Origin: Mycobacterium sp. 3519A | GTDB lineage: Bacteria > Actinomycetota > Actinomycetes > Mycobacteriales > Mycobacteriaceae | Direction: 5' to 3' | Length of the DNA: 64,000 nt | Assembly: GCF_900240945.1 (NCBI RefSeq) | Contig: NZ_OESG01000014.1 | Coordinates: 1,532,015-1,596,014 of the forward strand | Shown: one piece after another, positions 49,186 through 61,458 of the stretch | Layout of the letters: every line of letters starts with the position of its first letter | Position numbering within the stretch: the stretch's first letter is position 1 | Position numbers and translations under genes: made by a program | The notes under the pieces: model-generated | Database searches by the model: none | What the model was told of the DNA's origin: nothing | Seen by the model: only the letters and a program-made list of their open reading frames with translations

Positions 49186-49694
49186 GCCGAGTCGTCTTGT
49201 CCATCGGGTCCAATCTCGGCGATCGGCAGGCTCGGCTGCAGTCGGTTGTCGACGGTCTCGACGGCGCGGTGCGTGCGGTGTCGCCGGTGTACGAGACGGA
49301 TGCGTGGGGCGGCGTGGAGCAGGGACCGTTCCTCAACGCTGTGCTGATCGCCGACGATCCGGCGCTGGACTGCCGCGGTTGGCTGCATCGGGCGCAGGAA
49401 CTGGAAGCGGCCGCCGAGCGCGTCCGCGTGCAGCGGTGGGGTCCGCGCACCCTCGACGTCGATCTCGTGGTCTGCCACGACGGGCAGCGCGAGGTGACCT
49501 CACACGACGCCGAACTCACGTTGCCGCATCCGCTGGCGCATCAGCGGGCGTTCGTGTTGATCCCGTGGCTGGCGGTGGACCCGGACGCGACGTTGACCGT
49601 CGCGGGTCAACCGCGCGCCGTCGCAGGCCTGCTCGCCGAGTTGGCGCAGGACGAGCGCGACGGCGTGCGTCGCACCGAGGTGGCGCTGGGCTGA
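49182..49694 (+). CDS. folK: HPPK, hydroxymethyl-dihydropterin pyrophosphokinase
   Basis: 170 residues. Signatures are [16 protein letters not shown] at the start and [14 protein letters not shown], whose two Asp bind Mg-ATP. It transfers pyrophosphate from ATP to 6-hydroxymethyl-dihydropterin, giving the folP substrate. Its stop overlaps the next ATG by one base (TGATG). Corresponds to Mtb folK (Rv3606c). Confidence 0.96.
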   Translation: MSRVVLSIGSNLGDRQARLQSVVDGLDGAVRAVSPVYETDAWGGVEQGPFLNAVLIADDPALDCRGWLHRAQELEAAAERVRVQRWGPRTLDVDLVVCHDGQREVTSHDAELTLPHPLAHQRAFVLIPWLAVDPDATLTVAGQPRAVAGLLAELAQDERDGVRRTEVALG

Positions 49695-50170
49695 TGGGAC
49701 CGACCCGCAAACGTGACCTGACGGCCGCGGCGGCGCTCACTGCCGTGGCGGGCTACCTGCTGGTGGTACTGGTGTACCGCTATTTCCCGCCGATCGATGT
49801 GTGGACGGGAATCTCGCTGCTGGCTGTTGCCGTCGCCGAGGCCGGCTGGGCGTTCTATGTCCGGAACAAGATCAACGAGGGCGAGATCGGCGACGCCCGC
49901 GGTTGGCTTCATCCGCTTGCCGTGGCGCGGTCGGTGTTGGTCGCCAAGGCGTCGGCCTGGGTTGGCGCGCTGGTGCTCGGCTGGTGGATCGCGGTGCTGT
50001 GCTACCTGTTACCGCGCCGCAGCACGTTGCGGGTCGCGGGGGAGGACACCGCGGGCGCGGTCGTCGCGGCCGTGAGCGCGCTCGCGTTGGTGATAGCTGC
50101 GCTGTGGCTGCAGCATTGCTGCAAGTCGCCGCAGGACCCGCATGAGAACGCCGACGGGGCGACAGAGTAG
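49694..50170 (+). CDS. DUF3180 membrane protein (Rv3605c)
   Basis: 158 residues with four hydrophobic segments in the order helix (15-35), helix (43-60), helix (92-112), helix (125-142), matching DUF3180. It always follows folK in mycobacteria and related genera. Function unknown. A pair of adjacent Cys (LWLQHCCKSPQ) lies at the end of the last helix. It is translationally coupled to folK. Confidence 0.9.
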   Translation: MGPTRKRDLTAAAALTAVAGYLLVVLVYRYFPPIDVWTGISLLAVAVAEAGWAFYVRNKINEGEIGDARGWLHPLAVARSVLVAKASAWVGALVLGWWIAVLCYLLPRRSTLRVAGEDTAGAVVAAVSALALVIAALWLQHCCKSPQDPHENADGATE

Positions 50171-50246
50171 TTGACCGGCGTCGTCGACCGCCGAATCGCC
50201 GAAAGGGTCGACACGCGAGATGACCTGTGGCGGGTACAGTCGGCGC

Positions 50247-51441
50247 ATGGCCGATCTGTCTCGCGGTACGCGCTCCCGGCGCGCTGTCCGCAGGCCGGGT
50301 TGGGTGCTGCTGACGGTGTTGCTGGTGCTCGCCATCGGGGCGAGCTCCGCCCTGGTGTTCACCAACAAGGTGGAATTGCTGAAGCTGGCCGTCATCCTGG
50401 CGTTGTGGGCCGCGGTGGTGGCGGCGTTCGTCTCGGTGATCTACCGCAGGCAAAGCGACATCGACCAGGCCAAGGTACGAGACCTGAAGCTGGTCTACGA
50501 CTTGCAGTTGGACCGCGAGATCTCGGCGCGCCGCGAGTACGAGCTGACGGTGGAAACCCAGCTGCGGCGCGAGTTGACGTCAGAGATCCGGGCCCAGGCC
50601 GCCGACGAGGTCGCCGGTCTGCGCGCCGAATTAGCTGCGCTGCGGGCCAATTTGGAGATTTTGTTCGACGCGGACCTGTCGCATCGGCCTGCGCTGGAAA
50701 CCGATCGCAGCCGAAGCTACGGCGAGTGGCCACGCACCACGGAGATGGCGGGCCGGGTCAAGGCGAGCCGGATCGACACCGAGGAGCGCGAGGACCTCGA
50801 CGCCAACACCGAGGAAAGCCCCATCATCGACGTGCCCGCCGAACCCGAGGCCGAATGGGCGCCGCCGGATGCCGGGGGCGCGCACCGCAGGCCGTCGGAG
50901 ACGGAGCAGGAGCGCGGGCGCCGCCATCGCGTCGAGGAGCAGCCGCGCGCATACACCTCGCCACCGCCGACGGCTGCCGAGACCACGACCCAATTCACTT
51001 GGGAGCCACCACGACAGGAGCCACCACCCGCGCCGCCGGAGCCCACACCGGCAGTGGATTCCCGCAGGCGCACCCGGCAGTAACTGGGTGGCACCCGCCA
51101 CCCCGGAACCGACGCCTGAGAACGGAGCGGCGGACGAATACGTCGGCAGGCGACGGGCACCCGAGCCTGCGATGCAGACTGCGCCCGTCGAACCGCCACG
51201 CGGTCGCCACTCCGCCCCCGCGGACGCCGCCGATCCCGGCCGCCCGCCTGCGCCGCCGACGCTGCACACCGAACCGCGCCACCCTGAGCCTGAACCCGCG
51301 CAGGAACAATCTGCCGAGCGACCCGAAGGGCGCCGCCACCGGAGCATCGAGGACACCGGCGGACAGTCGGTCGCCGAACTGTTGGCCAGGCTGCAGGCCA
51401 CCCCGACCGGAGGCGGTCGTCGCAGGCGCCGCGACGAGTGA
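50247..51441 (+). CDS. Rv3604c-type membrane protein, broken by an apparent frameshift
   Basis: The ATG at 50247 gives a protein with two N-terminal membrane helices, a coiled-coil-like charged segment (about 70-150) and a Pro/Arg-rich tail that stops at 51083 (278 residues). The next frame (+1) is then open and encodes another about 120 residues typical of this family, ending in IEDTGGQSVAELLARLQ, GGGRRRRR and a stop at 51441. Removing one base between about 51030 and 51080 joins the two into a 397-residue protein, the length I recall for Mtb Rv3604c. A single-base insertion, real or a sequencing error, is the simplest reading. Mtb Rv3604c is an Ala/Arg/Pro-rich membrane protein of unknown function. 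Confidence 0.75.
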
Positions 51442-51522
51442 GTTAGGCTCGTGGCGACCGTCCGGTACCCGCAACGCAGGACCGGAACGATGAATCCACG
51501 ACATTTTGCGAGGTCGTCTGCG

Positions 51523-52473
51523 ATGGAGCAGTCCCCAGCGCACGCGCGGGGTCCCGAGGCCGGACTGCGGCCGGCGCGGCTCACGATCGGCATCATCTCC
51601 GCGGGACGGGTCGGTACGGCGCTGGGCGTCGCGTTGGAACGCGCCGAGCACGTGGTGGTCGCGTGCAGCGCGATCTCGCATGCGTCCCGGCAGCGTGCCG
51701 AACGCAGGCTGCCCGACACCGCGGTGCTGCCGCCCGACGAGGTGGCGCGCCGCGCCGAACTGTTGGTGCTGGCCGTGCCCGACGCCGAACTCGCGGGCTT
51801 GGTCGGCGGTCTGGCCGCGACCTCGGCGGTCCGGCCCGGCACCATCGTCGCGCACACATCGGGTGCCAACGGCATCGGCGTGCTGGCGCCGTTGACCGGA
51901 CAAGGCTGCATCCCGCTGGCCATCCATCCCGCCATGACGTTCACTGGCGGGGACGAGGACATCGCGAGGCTGTCGGAAGCATGTTTCGGTGTGACGGCCG
52001 CCGACGAAGTCGGGTACGCGATCGCCCAGTCGTTGGTGCTCGAGATCGGCGGCGAGCCGTTCCGGGTGCGCGAGGACGCACGCACGCTGTATCACGCCGC
52101 ACTGGCACACGCGAGTAACCACCTGGTGACGGTGATGCTCGACGCGGTCGAAGCGCTGCGAGCGGCGTTGTGGGGTCAGGAGTTGTTGGGCCAGGAACTG
52201 GTTGGCGACGCGCCGGGCGGCATCGCCGAACGCGTGATCGGCCCGCTGGCGCGCGCGTCGCTGGAGAACTCGCTGCAGCGCGGGCAAGCAGCGCTGACCG
52301 GCCCTGTCGCGCGCGGCGACGCGAATGCGGTCGCAGGCCACCTGCGGGCGCTGGCCGAGGTGGATCCGCAACTGGCACAGGCGTATCGGGCCAACTCGCT
52401 GCGCACCGCGCAGCGCGCGCACGCCCCCAAGGAAGTGTTCGCAGTGTTTTCCGACTCCTCGGGACAGTCATGA
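51523..52473 (+). CDS. Rossmann-fold/DUF2520 oxidoreductase-like protein (Rv3603c)
   Basis: 316 residues from ATG 51523 ([10 protein letters not shown]); an ATG 11 codons upstream is possible. A dinucleotide-binding motif is in [14 protein letters not shown], then [11 protein letters not shown], and a helical C-terminal DUF2520 domain ([17 protein letters not shown]). The fold resembles ketopantoate reductase (PanE) and other NADP-dependent dehydrogenases. Lying directly before panC, it could provide the ketopantoate reductase step, but this is inference and the family is not proven to be PanE. Its stop overlaps the panC start (ATGA). Confidence 0.88.
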   Translation: MEQSPAHARGPEAGLRPARLTIGIISAGRVGTALGVALERAEHVVVACSAISHASRQRAERRLPDTAVLPPDEVARRAELLVLAVPDAELAGLVGGLAATSAVRPGTIVAHTSGANGIGVLAPLTGQGCIPLAIHPAMTFTGGDEDIARLSEACFGVTAADEVGYAIAQSLVLEIGGEPFRVREDARTLYHAALAHASNHLVTVMLDAVEALRAALWGQELLGQELVGDAPGGIAERVIGPLARASLENSLQRGQAALTGPVARGDANAVAGHLRALAEVDPQLAQAYRANSLRTAQRAHAPKEVFAVFSDSSGQS

Positions 52474-53405
52474 CCAAGCCACGATTCAGCGCGGGCGAAC
52501 TCAACGTCTACTCCAGTCCTCGTGACGTTCACGACGTCACCAGGGCACTGCGAACGACGGGCCGCAGGGTGATGCTGGTGCCGACGATGGGTGCCCTGCA
52601 CGAGGGGCACTTGACGCTGGTCAGGTCCGCCAAGCGGGTCCAGGGCGCCGTGGTGGTGGTGTCGATCTTCGTCAACCCGTTGCAGTTCGGGCCGAACGAG
52701 GACCTCGGCGCGTACCCGCGCACACTCGACGACGATCTGGCGTTGCTGCGCGCCGAGGGTGTCGAGATCGCGTTCGCGCCGACGGCCGCCGACATGTACC
52801 CCGACGGCAGGCGGACTTCCGTGCACCCTGGCCCGCTCGGGGAGGAACTCGAAGGTGCCGCCCGCCCAACGCATTTCGCGGGTGTGCTGACCGTCGTGCT
52901 CAAGCTGCTGCAGATCGTGCAACCCGATCGCGCCTTCTTCGGCGAGAAGGATTACCAGCAACTCGTGGTGATCCGGCAGATGGTCGCCGACCTCAACATC
53001 GACACGCAGATCGTCGGTGTGCCGATCGTCAGGGAAGCGGACGGGCTGGCCATGTCGTCACGTAACCGCTATCTCAACGACGTCGAACGCGAGCAGGCCG
53101 GAGCGCTGTCGGCGGCGCTGCTGGCGGGCATGTACGCCGCATCGGGCGGCAAGGCGGCGGCACTGGACGCCGCGCGTGCGGTGCTCGACGAGGTGCCCGC
53201 CATCGACGTCGACTATCTCGAAGTGCGCGATCAGCTGCTCGGTCCAGCGCCCGCCGAAGGCATCGCCCGCATGCTCATTGCCGCCAGGCTCGGCGGCACC
53301 AGGCTTCTCGACAACATCGCGATCGACATCGGCGCCACCACCGGTACCGACGGGCATCCACGCGTCGGCACCCAAGAGGGCCACGAATTACCTTGGAGAA
53401 ATTGA
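52470..53405 (+). CDS. panC: Pantoate-beta-alanine ligase
   Basis: 311 residues. The nucleotidyl-transferase motifs are [13 protein letters not shown] and the KMSKS-like [26 protein letters not shown] is a family signature. It makes pantothenate from pantoate and beta-alanine with ATP, and adjoins panD, which supplies beta-alanine. Corresponds to Mtb panC (Rv3602c). One-base overlap with panD. Confidence 0.97.
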   Translation: MTKPRFSAGELNVYSSPRDVHDVTRALRTTGRRVMLVPTMGALHEGHLTLVRSAKRVQGAVVVVSIFVNPLQFGPNEDLGAYPRTLDDDLALLRAEGVEIAFAPTAADMYPDGRRTSVHPGPLGEELEGAARPTHFAGVLTVVLKLLQIVQPDRAFFGEKDYQQLVVIRQMVADLNIDTQIVGVPIVREADGLAMSSRNRYLNDVEREQAGALSAALLAGMYAASGGKAAALDAARAVLDEVPAIDVDYLEVRDQLLGPAPAEGIARMLIAARLGGTRLLDNIAIDIGATTGTDGHPRVGTQEGHELPWRN

Positions 53406-53812
53406 TGTTACGGACAATGCTGAAGTCGAAGATCCACCGCGCCACGGTGACGCAGGCCGATCTGCACTACGTCGGCTCGGTGACCATCGACGCCGACCTG
53501 ATGGATGCGGCCGACCTGCTCGAGGGTGAACAAGTCACGATCGTCGACATCGACAACGGCGCACGGCTGGTCACCTACGCCATCACTGGCGAGCGCGGTA
53601 GCGGTGTGATCGGGATCAACGGCGCCGCAGCACATCTCGTGCATCCGGGCGACCTGGTGATTCTGATCGCTTACGGCACAATGGAAGACGCCGAGGCCAA
53701 GACCTATCAACCGCGGGTGGTGTTCGTCGGCGCGGACAACAAGCAGATCGATCTCGGTAGTGACCCCGCCCACGTGCCGGCCGATGCGGCCGCGCTGATG
53801 TCTGCTCGGTAG
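53405..53812 (+). CDS. panD: Aspartate 1-decarboxylase
   Basis: 135 residues. The self-processing site is Gly24-Ser25 (HYVGSVTID), where cleavage creates the pyruvoyl cofactor on Ser25. It decarboxylates aspartate to beta-alanine. The C-terminus extends about 10 residues past the conserved core, as in mycobacteria. Corresponds to Mtb panD (Rv3601c). Confidence 0.97.
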   Translation: MLRTMLKSKIHRATVTQADLHYVGSVTIDADLMDAADLLEGEQVTIVDIDNGARLVTYAITGERGSGVIGINGAAAHLVHPGDLVILIAYGTMEDAEAKTYQPRVVFVGADNKQIDLGSDPAHVPADAAALMSAR

Positions 53813-53817
53813 CGCCC

Positions 53818-54633
53818 GTGCTGCTCGCAATCGACGTCCGCAACACGCACACCGTGGTCGGCCTGATCTCCGGGTCCGGTGATCACGCAAAGGTAGTGCA
53901 GAACTGGCGGATTCGCACCGAATCCGAGGTCACCTCCGATGAGTTGGCGCTCACCATCGACGGCCTGATCGGAGACGACTCCGAACGCCTGACCGGTGCC
54001 GCGGGCCTCTCGACAGTGCCGTCGGTGTTGCACGAGGTCCGACTGATGCTCGAACAGTACTGGCCTTCGGTGCCGCATGTGTTGATCGAACCGGGGGTAC
54101 GCACCGGCATCCCGCTGCTCGTCGACAACCCGAAAGAGGTGGGCGCGGACCGGATCGTCAACTGTCTCTCGGCCTACCACAAGTACAAGTCCGCCGCGAT
54201 TGTCGTCGACTTCGGCTCGTCGATCTGCGTTGACGTGGTTTCCGGGAAGGGCGAATTCCTTGGCGGCGCAATCGCTCCCGGCGTACAGGTGTCTTCAGAC
54301 GCGGCCGCCGCGCGGTCGGCGGCGTTGCGTCGCGTCGAACTGACCCGGCCCCGTTCGGTGGTCGGCAAGAACACCGTCGAATGCATGCAGGCGGGTGCGG
54401 TGTTCGGATTCGCCGGTCTGGTGGACGGGTTGGTCAACCGCATCCGGGAGGATGTCGACGGGTTCGCAGGCGACGATGTCGCGGTGGTGGCCACCGGACA
54501 CACCGCACCGTTGGTGCTGCCCGACCTGCACACCGTCGACAAGTACGACAAGCATCTCACGCTGGACGGGCTGCGCCTGGTGTTCGAGCGCAACCGCGAC
54601 AGCAACCGCGGCAGGCTGAAACAAGCCCGCTGA
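53818..54633 (+). CDS. coaX: Type III pantothenate kinase
   Basis: 271 residues, GTG start. ASKHA-type motifs are [15 protein letters not shown] (phosphate 1) and [14 protein letters not shown] (phosphate 2); a third motif is in [14 protein letters not shown]. CoaX proteins phosphorylate pantothenate in the first CoA step, although the mycobacterial one is reported inactive, with PanK (CoaA) being the main enzyme. It is the last gene of the ftsH-fol-pan operon, ending 10 bases from the convergent gene. Confidence 0.94.
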   Translation: MLLAIDVRNTHTVVGLISGSGDHAKVVQNWRIRTESEVTSDELALTIDGLIGDDSERLTGAAGLSTVPSVLHEVRLMLEQYWPSVPHVLIEPGVRTGIPLLVDNPKEVGADRIVNCLSAYHKYKSAAIVVDFGSSICVDVVSGKGEFLGGAIAPGVQVSSDAAAARSAALRRVELTRPRSVVGKNTVECMQAGAVFGFAGLVDGLVNRIREDVDGFAGDDVAVVATGHTAPLVLPDLHTVDKYDKHLTLDGLRLVFERNRDSNRGRLKQAR

Positions 54634-54643
54634 CACAAATCGC

Positions 54644-55867
54644 TTAGAAGAACGTGCGGATCAGGCCGACCACCCGGTCGTCGGCGTCGAGTTCCGGGAT
54701 CATTTGCCACTTGTCGAACACCGTGCAGGGGTGTGAGATGCCGAAGCCGAGCCAGCCGCCCACCTCGACGTTGTCGTCGCCGCCCAGCCGCAGATAGGCG
54801 TGCTGATCGTTGAGCTTGGTGACCACGCTGTCAGGCAGCCGCAGCGGTACCGGCAGATCCGTGTCGAACGAGACGTCGCGGCGCCCCATGGTGAGCACGG
54901 CCAGCCCGGGCTCAGGGCACGACACCACCTGACCCCATACCTGCAACGCAGGCCGCAACTCGCCGCGCAGCGGTGAGGTCCGCGCATATAGCCCGTCGTC
55001 GTGGGTGAGGTACCCGCCGCTGCGCAGGATCGTGCGCCATTCGCCCGCCAGCACGTCGGCGACCGCATCGAAATAGGTGCTGCCGCCCGCCGTGACGATC
55101 GCCCGGTCCGTCTCGAACAGCGGCGCCAACCGCACCGCGGCGTCGCGCATCTCGCGCAGATAGGCGGTGACGGCGGCGAGCGCCTCGGCAGTGGTGTCGT
55201 GGCCGCGCGCCGCCTCGTAGCCCGCGACGCCGACCAGCCGCAGCCAAGGCGAGGCGGCGGCCGCGCGCGCCACCTCGTCGACCGCGGCGGCGCCGCGGCA
55301 GCCGGTGCGCCCGTCGAACATGCCCACCTCCACGCAGACATCGAGCGGCCGCTCCGCTCCCGCCGCGGCCAGCGCCGCGCCCATCGACTCCACGCCGCGC
55401 ACCGAATCTACCCAGCACACCAGCGAGAAATCCGGATGAGCGGCCAGTTCGGTTGCCAGCCAGCGCAATCCGGCGTCGTCGACAAGCTCGTTGGCCAGCA
55501 CCACGTCACGTACCCCGAACGCCCGGTAGGTCCGCACGTGGCTGAGTGTCGCGGCCGTGATCGCGCACGCGCCCGCGTCCAACTGGCGGGCGAACAGCTG
55601 CGGGGCCATGTGCGTCTTACCGTGCGGGGCCAGTTCGACGCCGCGATCGCGACACCAGTTGGCCATCGCGACCAGGTTGTGCGTCAGCGCCTCGGCGCGC
55701 AGCACGCAGATCGGTCCGACGACGCCCGCCTCGAAGAGGTCGGGGGCCTGCGCGCAGATCTGCCTCGGCGTGCTGCCCCACCACGCCGACGGCAACCCCT
55801 TGAACCGCCAGTCGATCGGTTCGTCGGCCAGGGCGGTCACTGCAGCGGCGCTGATCGCGGCGGTCAT
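54644..55867 (-). CDS. DSD1-type PLP enzyme (D-threonine aldolase/D-serine dehydratase-like)
   Basis: 407 residues from ATG 55867. It has an alanine-racemase-like N-terminal barrel with the PLP lysine in [12 protein letters not shown], and a D-serine-dehydratase-like C-terminal domain with the metal motif H-x-C in [13 protein letters not shown]. Relatives are D-threonine aldolases, D-serine dehydratases and amino-acid deaminases, so the substrate is a beta-hydroxy amino acid or similar, but is not settled. It is divergent from lysS with a 23-base gap. The apparent much longer frame upstream is only the antisense of the lysS repeat array. Confidence 0.85.
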   Translation of the reverse strand: MTAAISAAAVTALADEPIDWRFKGLPSAWWGSTPRQICAQAPDLFEAGVVGPICVLRAEALTHNLVAMANWCRDRGVELAPHGKTHMAPQLFARQLDAGACAITAATLSHVRTYRAFGVRDVVLANELVDDAGLRWLATELAAHPDFSLVCWVDSVRGVESMGAALAAAGAERPLDVCVEVGMFDGRTGCRGAAAVDEVARAAAASPWLRLVGVAGYEAARGHDTTAEALAAVTAYLREMRDAAVRLAPLFETDRAIVTAGGSTYFDAVADVLAGEWRTILRSGGYLTHDDGLYARTSPLRGELRPALQVWGQVVSCPEPGLAVLTMGRRDVSFDTDLPVPLRLPDSVVTKLNDQHAYLRLGGDDNVEVGGWLGFGISHPCTVFDKWQMIPELDADDRVVGLIRTFF

Positions 55868-55890
55868 GCGTTGATTTAAGCTGGCAGGTC

Positions 55891-57705
55891 GTGACCTCAC
55901 CTGATCAGCCCACGCCCGAGTCCGGAGCGGCAGCGGGCGCGACATCCGAGTCCGGAGCGGCAGCGGGCGCGACATCCGAGTCCGGAGCGGCAGCGGGCGC
56001 GACATCCGAGTCCGGAGCGGCAGCGGGCGCGACATCCGAGTCCGGAGCGGCAGCGGGCGCGACATCCGAGTCCGGAGCGGCAGCGGGCGCGACATCCGAG
56101 TCCGGAGCGGCAGCGGGCGCGACATCCGAGTCCGGAGCGGCAGCGGGCGCGACATCCGAGTCCGGAGCGGCAACGGGCGCGACATCCGAGTCCGGAGCGG
56201 CAACGGGCGCGACATCCGACTCCGACGTCCCCGAGCAGTTCCGGATCCGTCAGGCCAAGCGCGAGCGGCTGCTCGCCGAGGGGCGTGAGCCCTACCCGGT
56301 CGAGGTCGCCCGCACGCACACGCTGGCCGAGATCCGGCAGGCCTACCCGGACCTCGAGGCCAACACCGAGACCGGGCAGATGGTCGGCGTCGCGGGCCGG
56401 GTGATGTTCTCCCGCAACGCCGGGAAGCTGTGTTTCGCGACGCTGCAAGACGGCGACGGCACCCAGCTGCAACTGATGCTCAGCCTCGACCGTGTTGGGG
56501 CCGAATCGCTCGACTCCTGGAAATCCGACGTCGATCTCGGCGACATCGTCTACGCACACGGCGAGGTGATCAGCTCCCGCCGCGGCGAACTATCTGTGCT
56601 TGCGGATTCCTGGCAAATAATTTCCAAAGCGCTTCGGCCACTTCCCGTCGCCCACAAAGAAATGAGCGAAGAGGCCCGGGTGCGGCAACGCTATGTCGAT
56701 CTCATCGTTCGTCCGGAGGCCCGCACCATTGCCAGGCAGCGGGTGGCGGTCGTGCGGGCCGTCCGTGAGGCGCTCCAGCGGCGCGGCTTTCTCGAAGTCG
56801 AGACACCGATGCTGCAGACCTTGGCCGGCGGTGCGGCCGCCAGGCCGTTCGTCACGCACTCCAATGCGCTCGATGCGGACCTCTACCTTCGGATCGCACC
56901 GGAACTGTTCCTGAAGCGTTGCTTGGTGGGCGGATTCGAGCGTGTCTTCGAGCTGAATCGGGTGTTCAGAAACGAAGGTGCGGATTGGACGCATTCACCG
57001 GAATTCGCGATGCTCGAGACTTATCAGGCCTACGGCACGTACGACGATTCTGCCGTCATGACGCGCGAGATTATTCAAGAGGTCGCCGACGAAGCGATCG
57101 GCACCAGAAAGCTGCCATTGCCTGATGGCACCGTCTATGACGTGGACGGTGAATGGGAGACGATACAAATGTATCCCTCGTTGTCTGAGGCACTCGGTGA
57201 AGAGATCACTCCGCAGACGACGGTCGAACACTTATGGCAGATCGTCGATCGGCTTGATGTCGAGATTCCGCGCGACCGCGGTTACGGACATGGGAAATTG
57301 GTAGAAGAACTATGGGAACATGCTGTCGGTAACAAGCTTTGGGCTCCGACGTTCGTGCGTGATTTCCCGGTGGAGACAACGCCGCTGACCCGCTCTCACC
57401 GCAGCGTTGAAGGCGTCACCGAGAAGTGGGACCTCTACGTTCGGCGGATCGAACTCGCAACTGGTTACTCCGAGCTGATCGATCCCGTTATCCAACGGGA
57501 AAGGTTCGAAGCTCAGGCTCGTGCAGCGGCCGCAGGTGACGATGAGGCAATGGCTCTGGATGAGGATTTTTTGGCGGCATTGGAGTACGCGATGCCGCCC
57601 TCGACAGGTACTGGAATGGGCATCGATCGGTTGTTGATGGCATTGACGGGTCTGTCGATTCGCGAGACCGTTTTGTTCCCGATTGTTCGTCGCCACAGCA
57701 ACTGA
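55891..57705 (+). CDS. lysS: Lysyl-tRNA synthetase with an N-terminal repeat extension
   Basis: 604 residues, GTG start; Mtb LysS (Rv3598c) is about 505. The extra length is an in-frame array of ten copies of the decapeptide [10 protein letters not shown] (last two [10 protein letters not shown]) at residues about 10-110, before the normal start [17 protein letters not shown]. The catalytic part is class II: an OB-fold anticodon-binding domain (about 170-250), motif 2 [16 protein letters not shown] and motif 3 [15 protein letters not shown]. It charges tRNA-Lys with lysine, the amino acid predicted for the NRPS. The C-terminal half uses more AT-rich codons than the N-terminal half. It is followed by lsr2, as in Mtb. 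Confidence 0.97.
   Translation: MTSPDQPTPESGAAAGATSESGAAAGATSESGAAAGATSESGAAAGATSESGAAAGATSESGAAAGATSESGAAAGATSESGAAAGATSESGAATGATSESGAATGATSDSDVPEQFRIRQAKRERLLAEGREPYPVEVARTHTLAEIRQAYPDLEANTETGQMVGVAGRVMFSRNAGKLCFATLQDGDGTQLQLMLSLDRVGAESLDSWKSDVDLGDIVYAHGEVISSRRGELSVLADSWQIISKALRPLPVAHKEMSEEARVRQRYVDLIVRPEARTIARQRVAVVRAVREALQRRGFLEVETPMLQTLAGGAAARPFVTHSNALDADLYLRIAPELFLKRCLVGGFERVFELNRVFRNEGADWTHSPEFAMLETYQAYGTYDDSAVMTREIIQEVADEAIGTRKLPLPDGTVYDVDGEWETIQMYPSLSEALGEEITPQTTVEHLWQIVDRLDVEIPRDRGYGHGKLVEELWEHAVGNKLWAPTFVRDFPVETTPLTRSHRSVEGVTEKWDLYVRRIELATGYSELIDPVIQRERFEAQARAAAAGDDEAMALDEDFLAALEYAMPPSTGTGMGIDRLLMALTGLSIRETVLFPIVRRHSN
55921..56220 (+). repeat. Ten tandem 30-bp repeats in lysS
   Basis: Ten head-to-tail copies of a 30-base unit; the first eight are identical and the last two share one G-to-A change (and the last ends GAC instead of GAG). 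The unit is ten codons, so expansion or contraction keeps frame. It encodes an Ala/Gly/Ser/Thr-rich, probably unstructured linker at the enzyme's N-terminus. Such arrays vary in copy number by slippage and could serve as a VNTR typing locus. On the other strand the array creates a false open frame. Confidence 0.97.
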
Positions 57706-57763
57706 TCTGCCTCGATTCAGAAATTTTCTGAAGTTGTTGAATGGTTTCCGTTCCTATGGCACA

Positions 57764-57791
57764 TTGGTGCCGGGGGTTCGAGGACTAAACT
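57764..57791 (+). promoter_or_regulatory. Candidate lsr2 promoter
   Basis: TTGGTG (57764-57769) and TAAACT (57786-57791) are spaced by 16 bases, a fair match to a SigA-type mycobacterial promoter, about 40 bases before the lsr2 ATG. Just upstream (57716-57732) lies an AT-rich dyad TTCAGAA-3-TTCTGAA that could end lysS transcription or bind Lsr2 itself, which prefers AT-rich DNA. Confidence 0.4.
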
Positions 57792-57829
57792 ACTGAACTA
57801 GTGCTCAAGCAGAAGGGCTGTGTGGGGTA

Positions 57830-58171
57830 ATGGCGAAGAAAGTGACCGTCACGCTCGTTGACGATTTCGACGGCGAAGGCGCTGCCGATGAGACGGTCGA
57901 ATTCGGGCTCGACGGGGTGAGCTATGAGATCGACCTTTCTTCCAAGAACGCCGCAAAGCTCAGGAACGAGTTGAAGCAATGGGTCGACGCCGGCCGCCGC
58001 GTCGGTGGTCGCAGGCGTGGTCGTTCCGTGGGTTCTGGCCGCGGTAGGGCGGCGATCGACCGTGAACAGAGCGCAGCCATCCGGGAGTGGGCGCGGCGTA
58101 ACGGACACAACGTGTCCACCCGCGGTCGTATCCCCGCCGACGTCATCGACGCGTTCCACGCGGCAACATAA
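57830..58171 (+). CDS. lsr2: Nucleoid-associated protein Lsr2
   Basis: 113 residues. The N-terminal beta/alpha dimerisation domain starts [18 protein letters not shown]; the C-terminal DNA-binding domain ends [20 protein letters not shown], with the Arg-Gly-Arg AT-hook-like loop. Lsr2 is the H-NS-like xenogeneic silencer of mycobacteria that binds AT-rich DNA, bridges it and represses foreign genes. A basic linker ([14 protein letters not shown]) joins the two domains. It corresponds to Mtb lsr2 (Rv3597c) and lies between lysS and clpC1 as there. Confidence 0.97.
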   Translation: MAKKVTVTLVDDFDGEGAADETVEFGLDGVSYEIDLSSKNAAKLRNELKQWVDAGRRVGGRRRGRSVGSGRGRAAIDREQSAAIREWARRNGHNVSTRGRIPADVIDAFHAAT

Positions 58172-58221
58172 TCGGCAGTTGCCAGGATTGCTCATCGGCG
58201 AAACAGCGCCGGTGGTTGCCT

Positions 58222-58236
58222 TTCGCTAGCGGCGAA
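58222..58236. promoter_or_regulatory. ClgR-like operator upstream of clpC1
   Basis: TTCGC-TAGCG-GCGAA is a perfect dyad of 5+5+5 bases that fits the ClgR box (CGC-N5-GCG core) of actinobacteria. ClgR activates Clp protease and chaperone genes in Mtb and Corynebacterium. It lies about 230 bases before the clpC1 start. A -10-like TAGACT at 58385-58390 is a possible promoter element downstream of it. No other feature was seen in the 291-base gap 58172-58462. Confidence 0.6.
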
Positions 58237-58462
58237 CCCGCCGCGGCTCATCGTCGGAAACGATTTCTCCACCGGGGGCGTTGCTATGGGCGGCGCCGGG
58301 TACAGGACTTATGGCGCCGACGACCGTCGCCGTATCGCTTTTTGGACAGTGCCAGCAGGCAGCGCAGGGGTGGCGGACGCCCACTAGACTTGGGTGACGG
58401 GTCCGGGCGCGGCGTGCCGCGAAAGAACCCGTACCTATTTGATGGAGAGCAGGTAACCACCG

Positions 58463-61018
<2,556 letters not shown>

Positions 61019-61032
61019 CACGCCAAGTCGTG

Positions 61033-61067
61033 AAGGCCCCCGAATCGCAATGATTCGGGGGCCTTTG
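61033..61067 (+). terminator. Intrinsic terminator after clpC1
   Basis: A perfect 14-bp stem AAGGCCCCCGAATC/GATTCGGGGGCCTT (61033-61046 with 61052-61065) with a 5-base loop, starting 15 bases after the clpC1 stop. The tail is short (TT then GCG), but the stability makes termination very likely. Confidence 0.85.
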
Positions 61068-61089
61068 CGTCTGTTCGGTAGCCCAGATG

Positions 61090-61225
61090 CTTAGGATGCT
61101 GATGTAATCGACGGGCGAAGGAATCCTGGTGAAAATCCAGAACGGTCGCGCCACTGTGGACAGTCAGACCCGACGCCCGTCGTCACCTTTGAAACTGGGA
61201 CGCGAAATCCCGGGAAGGAACTTCA
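61090..61225 (+). promoter_or_regulatory. Cobalamin riboswitch
   Basis: The core GGTGAAAATCCAG at 61128-61140 and the B12 box GCCACTG at 61150-61156 are exact class features. The closing stem CGACGGGCG (61109-61117) pairs with CGCCCGTCG (61174-61182). A further hairpin lies near 61196-61212, just before the ribosome binding site GGGAAGGA, and may be the expression platform that hides the site when B12 is bound. Cobalt uptake would then fall when cobalamin is plentiful. Confidence 0.9.
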
Positions 61226-61227
61226 AG

Positions 61228-61443
61228 ATGACCTCTTCTGAGGCCCGTAAGACCGTAGCGCCTGCAGTCGACCTCTCATTGGCGAAAGCGGCGCTGTGGC
61301 TGTCCGTCACGGCATTCCTCGCCTTGGTGGTGCTCTATTTCGTCGGCCTCGACCAGGGCGCGACGTCGGTGTTCGGCGACAACACCTACGTGCACGAGTT
61401 CGTGCACGACGCCCGTCACCTGCTCGGCTTCCCCTGCCACTGA
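61228..61443 (+). CDS. cbtB: Cobalt transporter subunit CbtB
   Basis: 71 residues with one membrane helix (LAKAALWLSVTAFLALVVLY) and the CbtB end HEFVHDARHLLGFPCH, whose His and Cys could bind cobalt. CbtB works with CbtA in cobalt uptake for B12 synthesis, often under a cobalamin riboswitch, as here. ATG at 61228 with GGGAAGGA eight bases before it. Confidence 0.93.
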   Translation: MTSSEARKTVAPAVDLSLAKAALWLSVTAFLALVVLYFVGLDQGATSVFGDNTYVHEFVHDARHLLGFPCH

Positions 61444-61458
61444 GCAGGCAGCTTCAGC

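Noticed and set aside
55868..56215. Long minus-strand frame made of [10 protein letters not shown] repeats joined to the DSD1-type gene
   Set aside because: It is the antisense of the lysS array; the enzyme has a normal ATG at 55867.
55891..56220. Tandem 30-bp repeats as a CRISPR array
   Set aside because: Units are directly adjacent with no spacers and lie in frame inside lysS.
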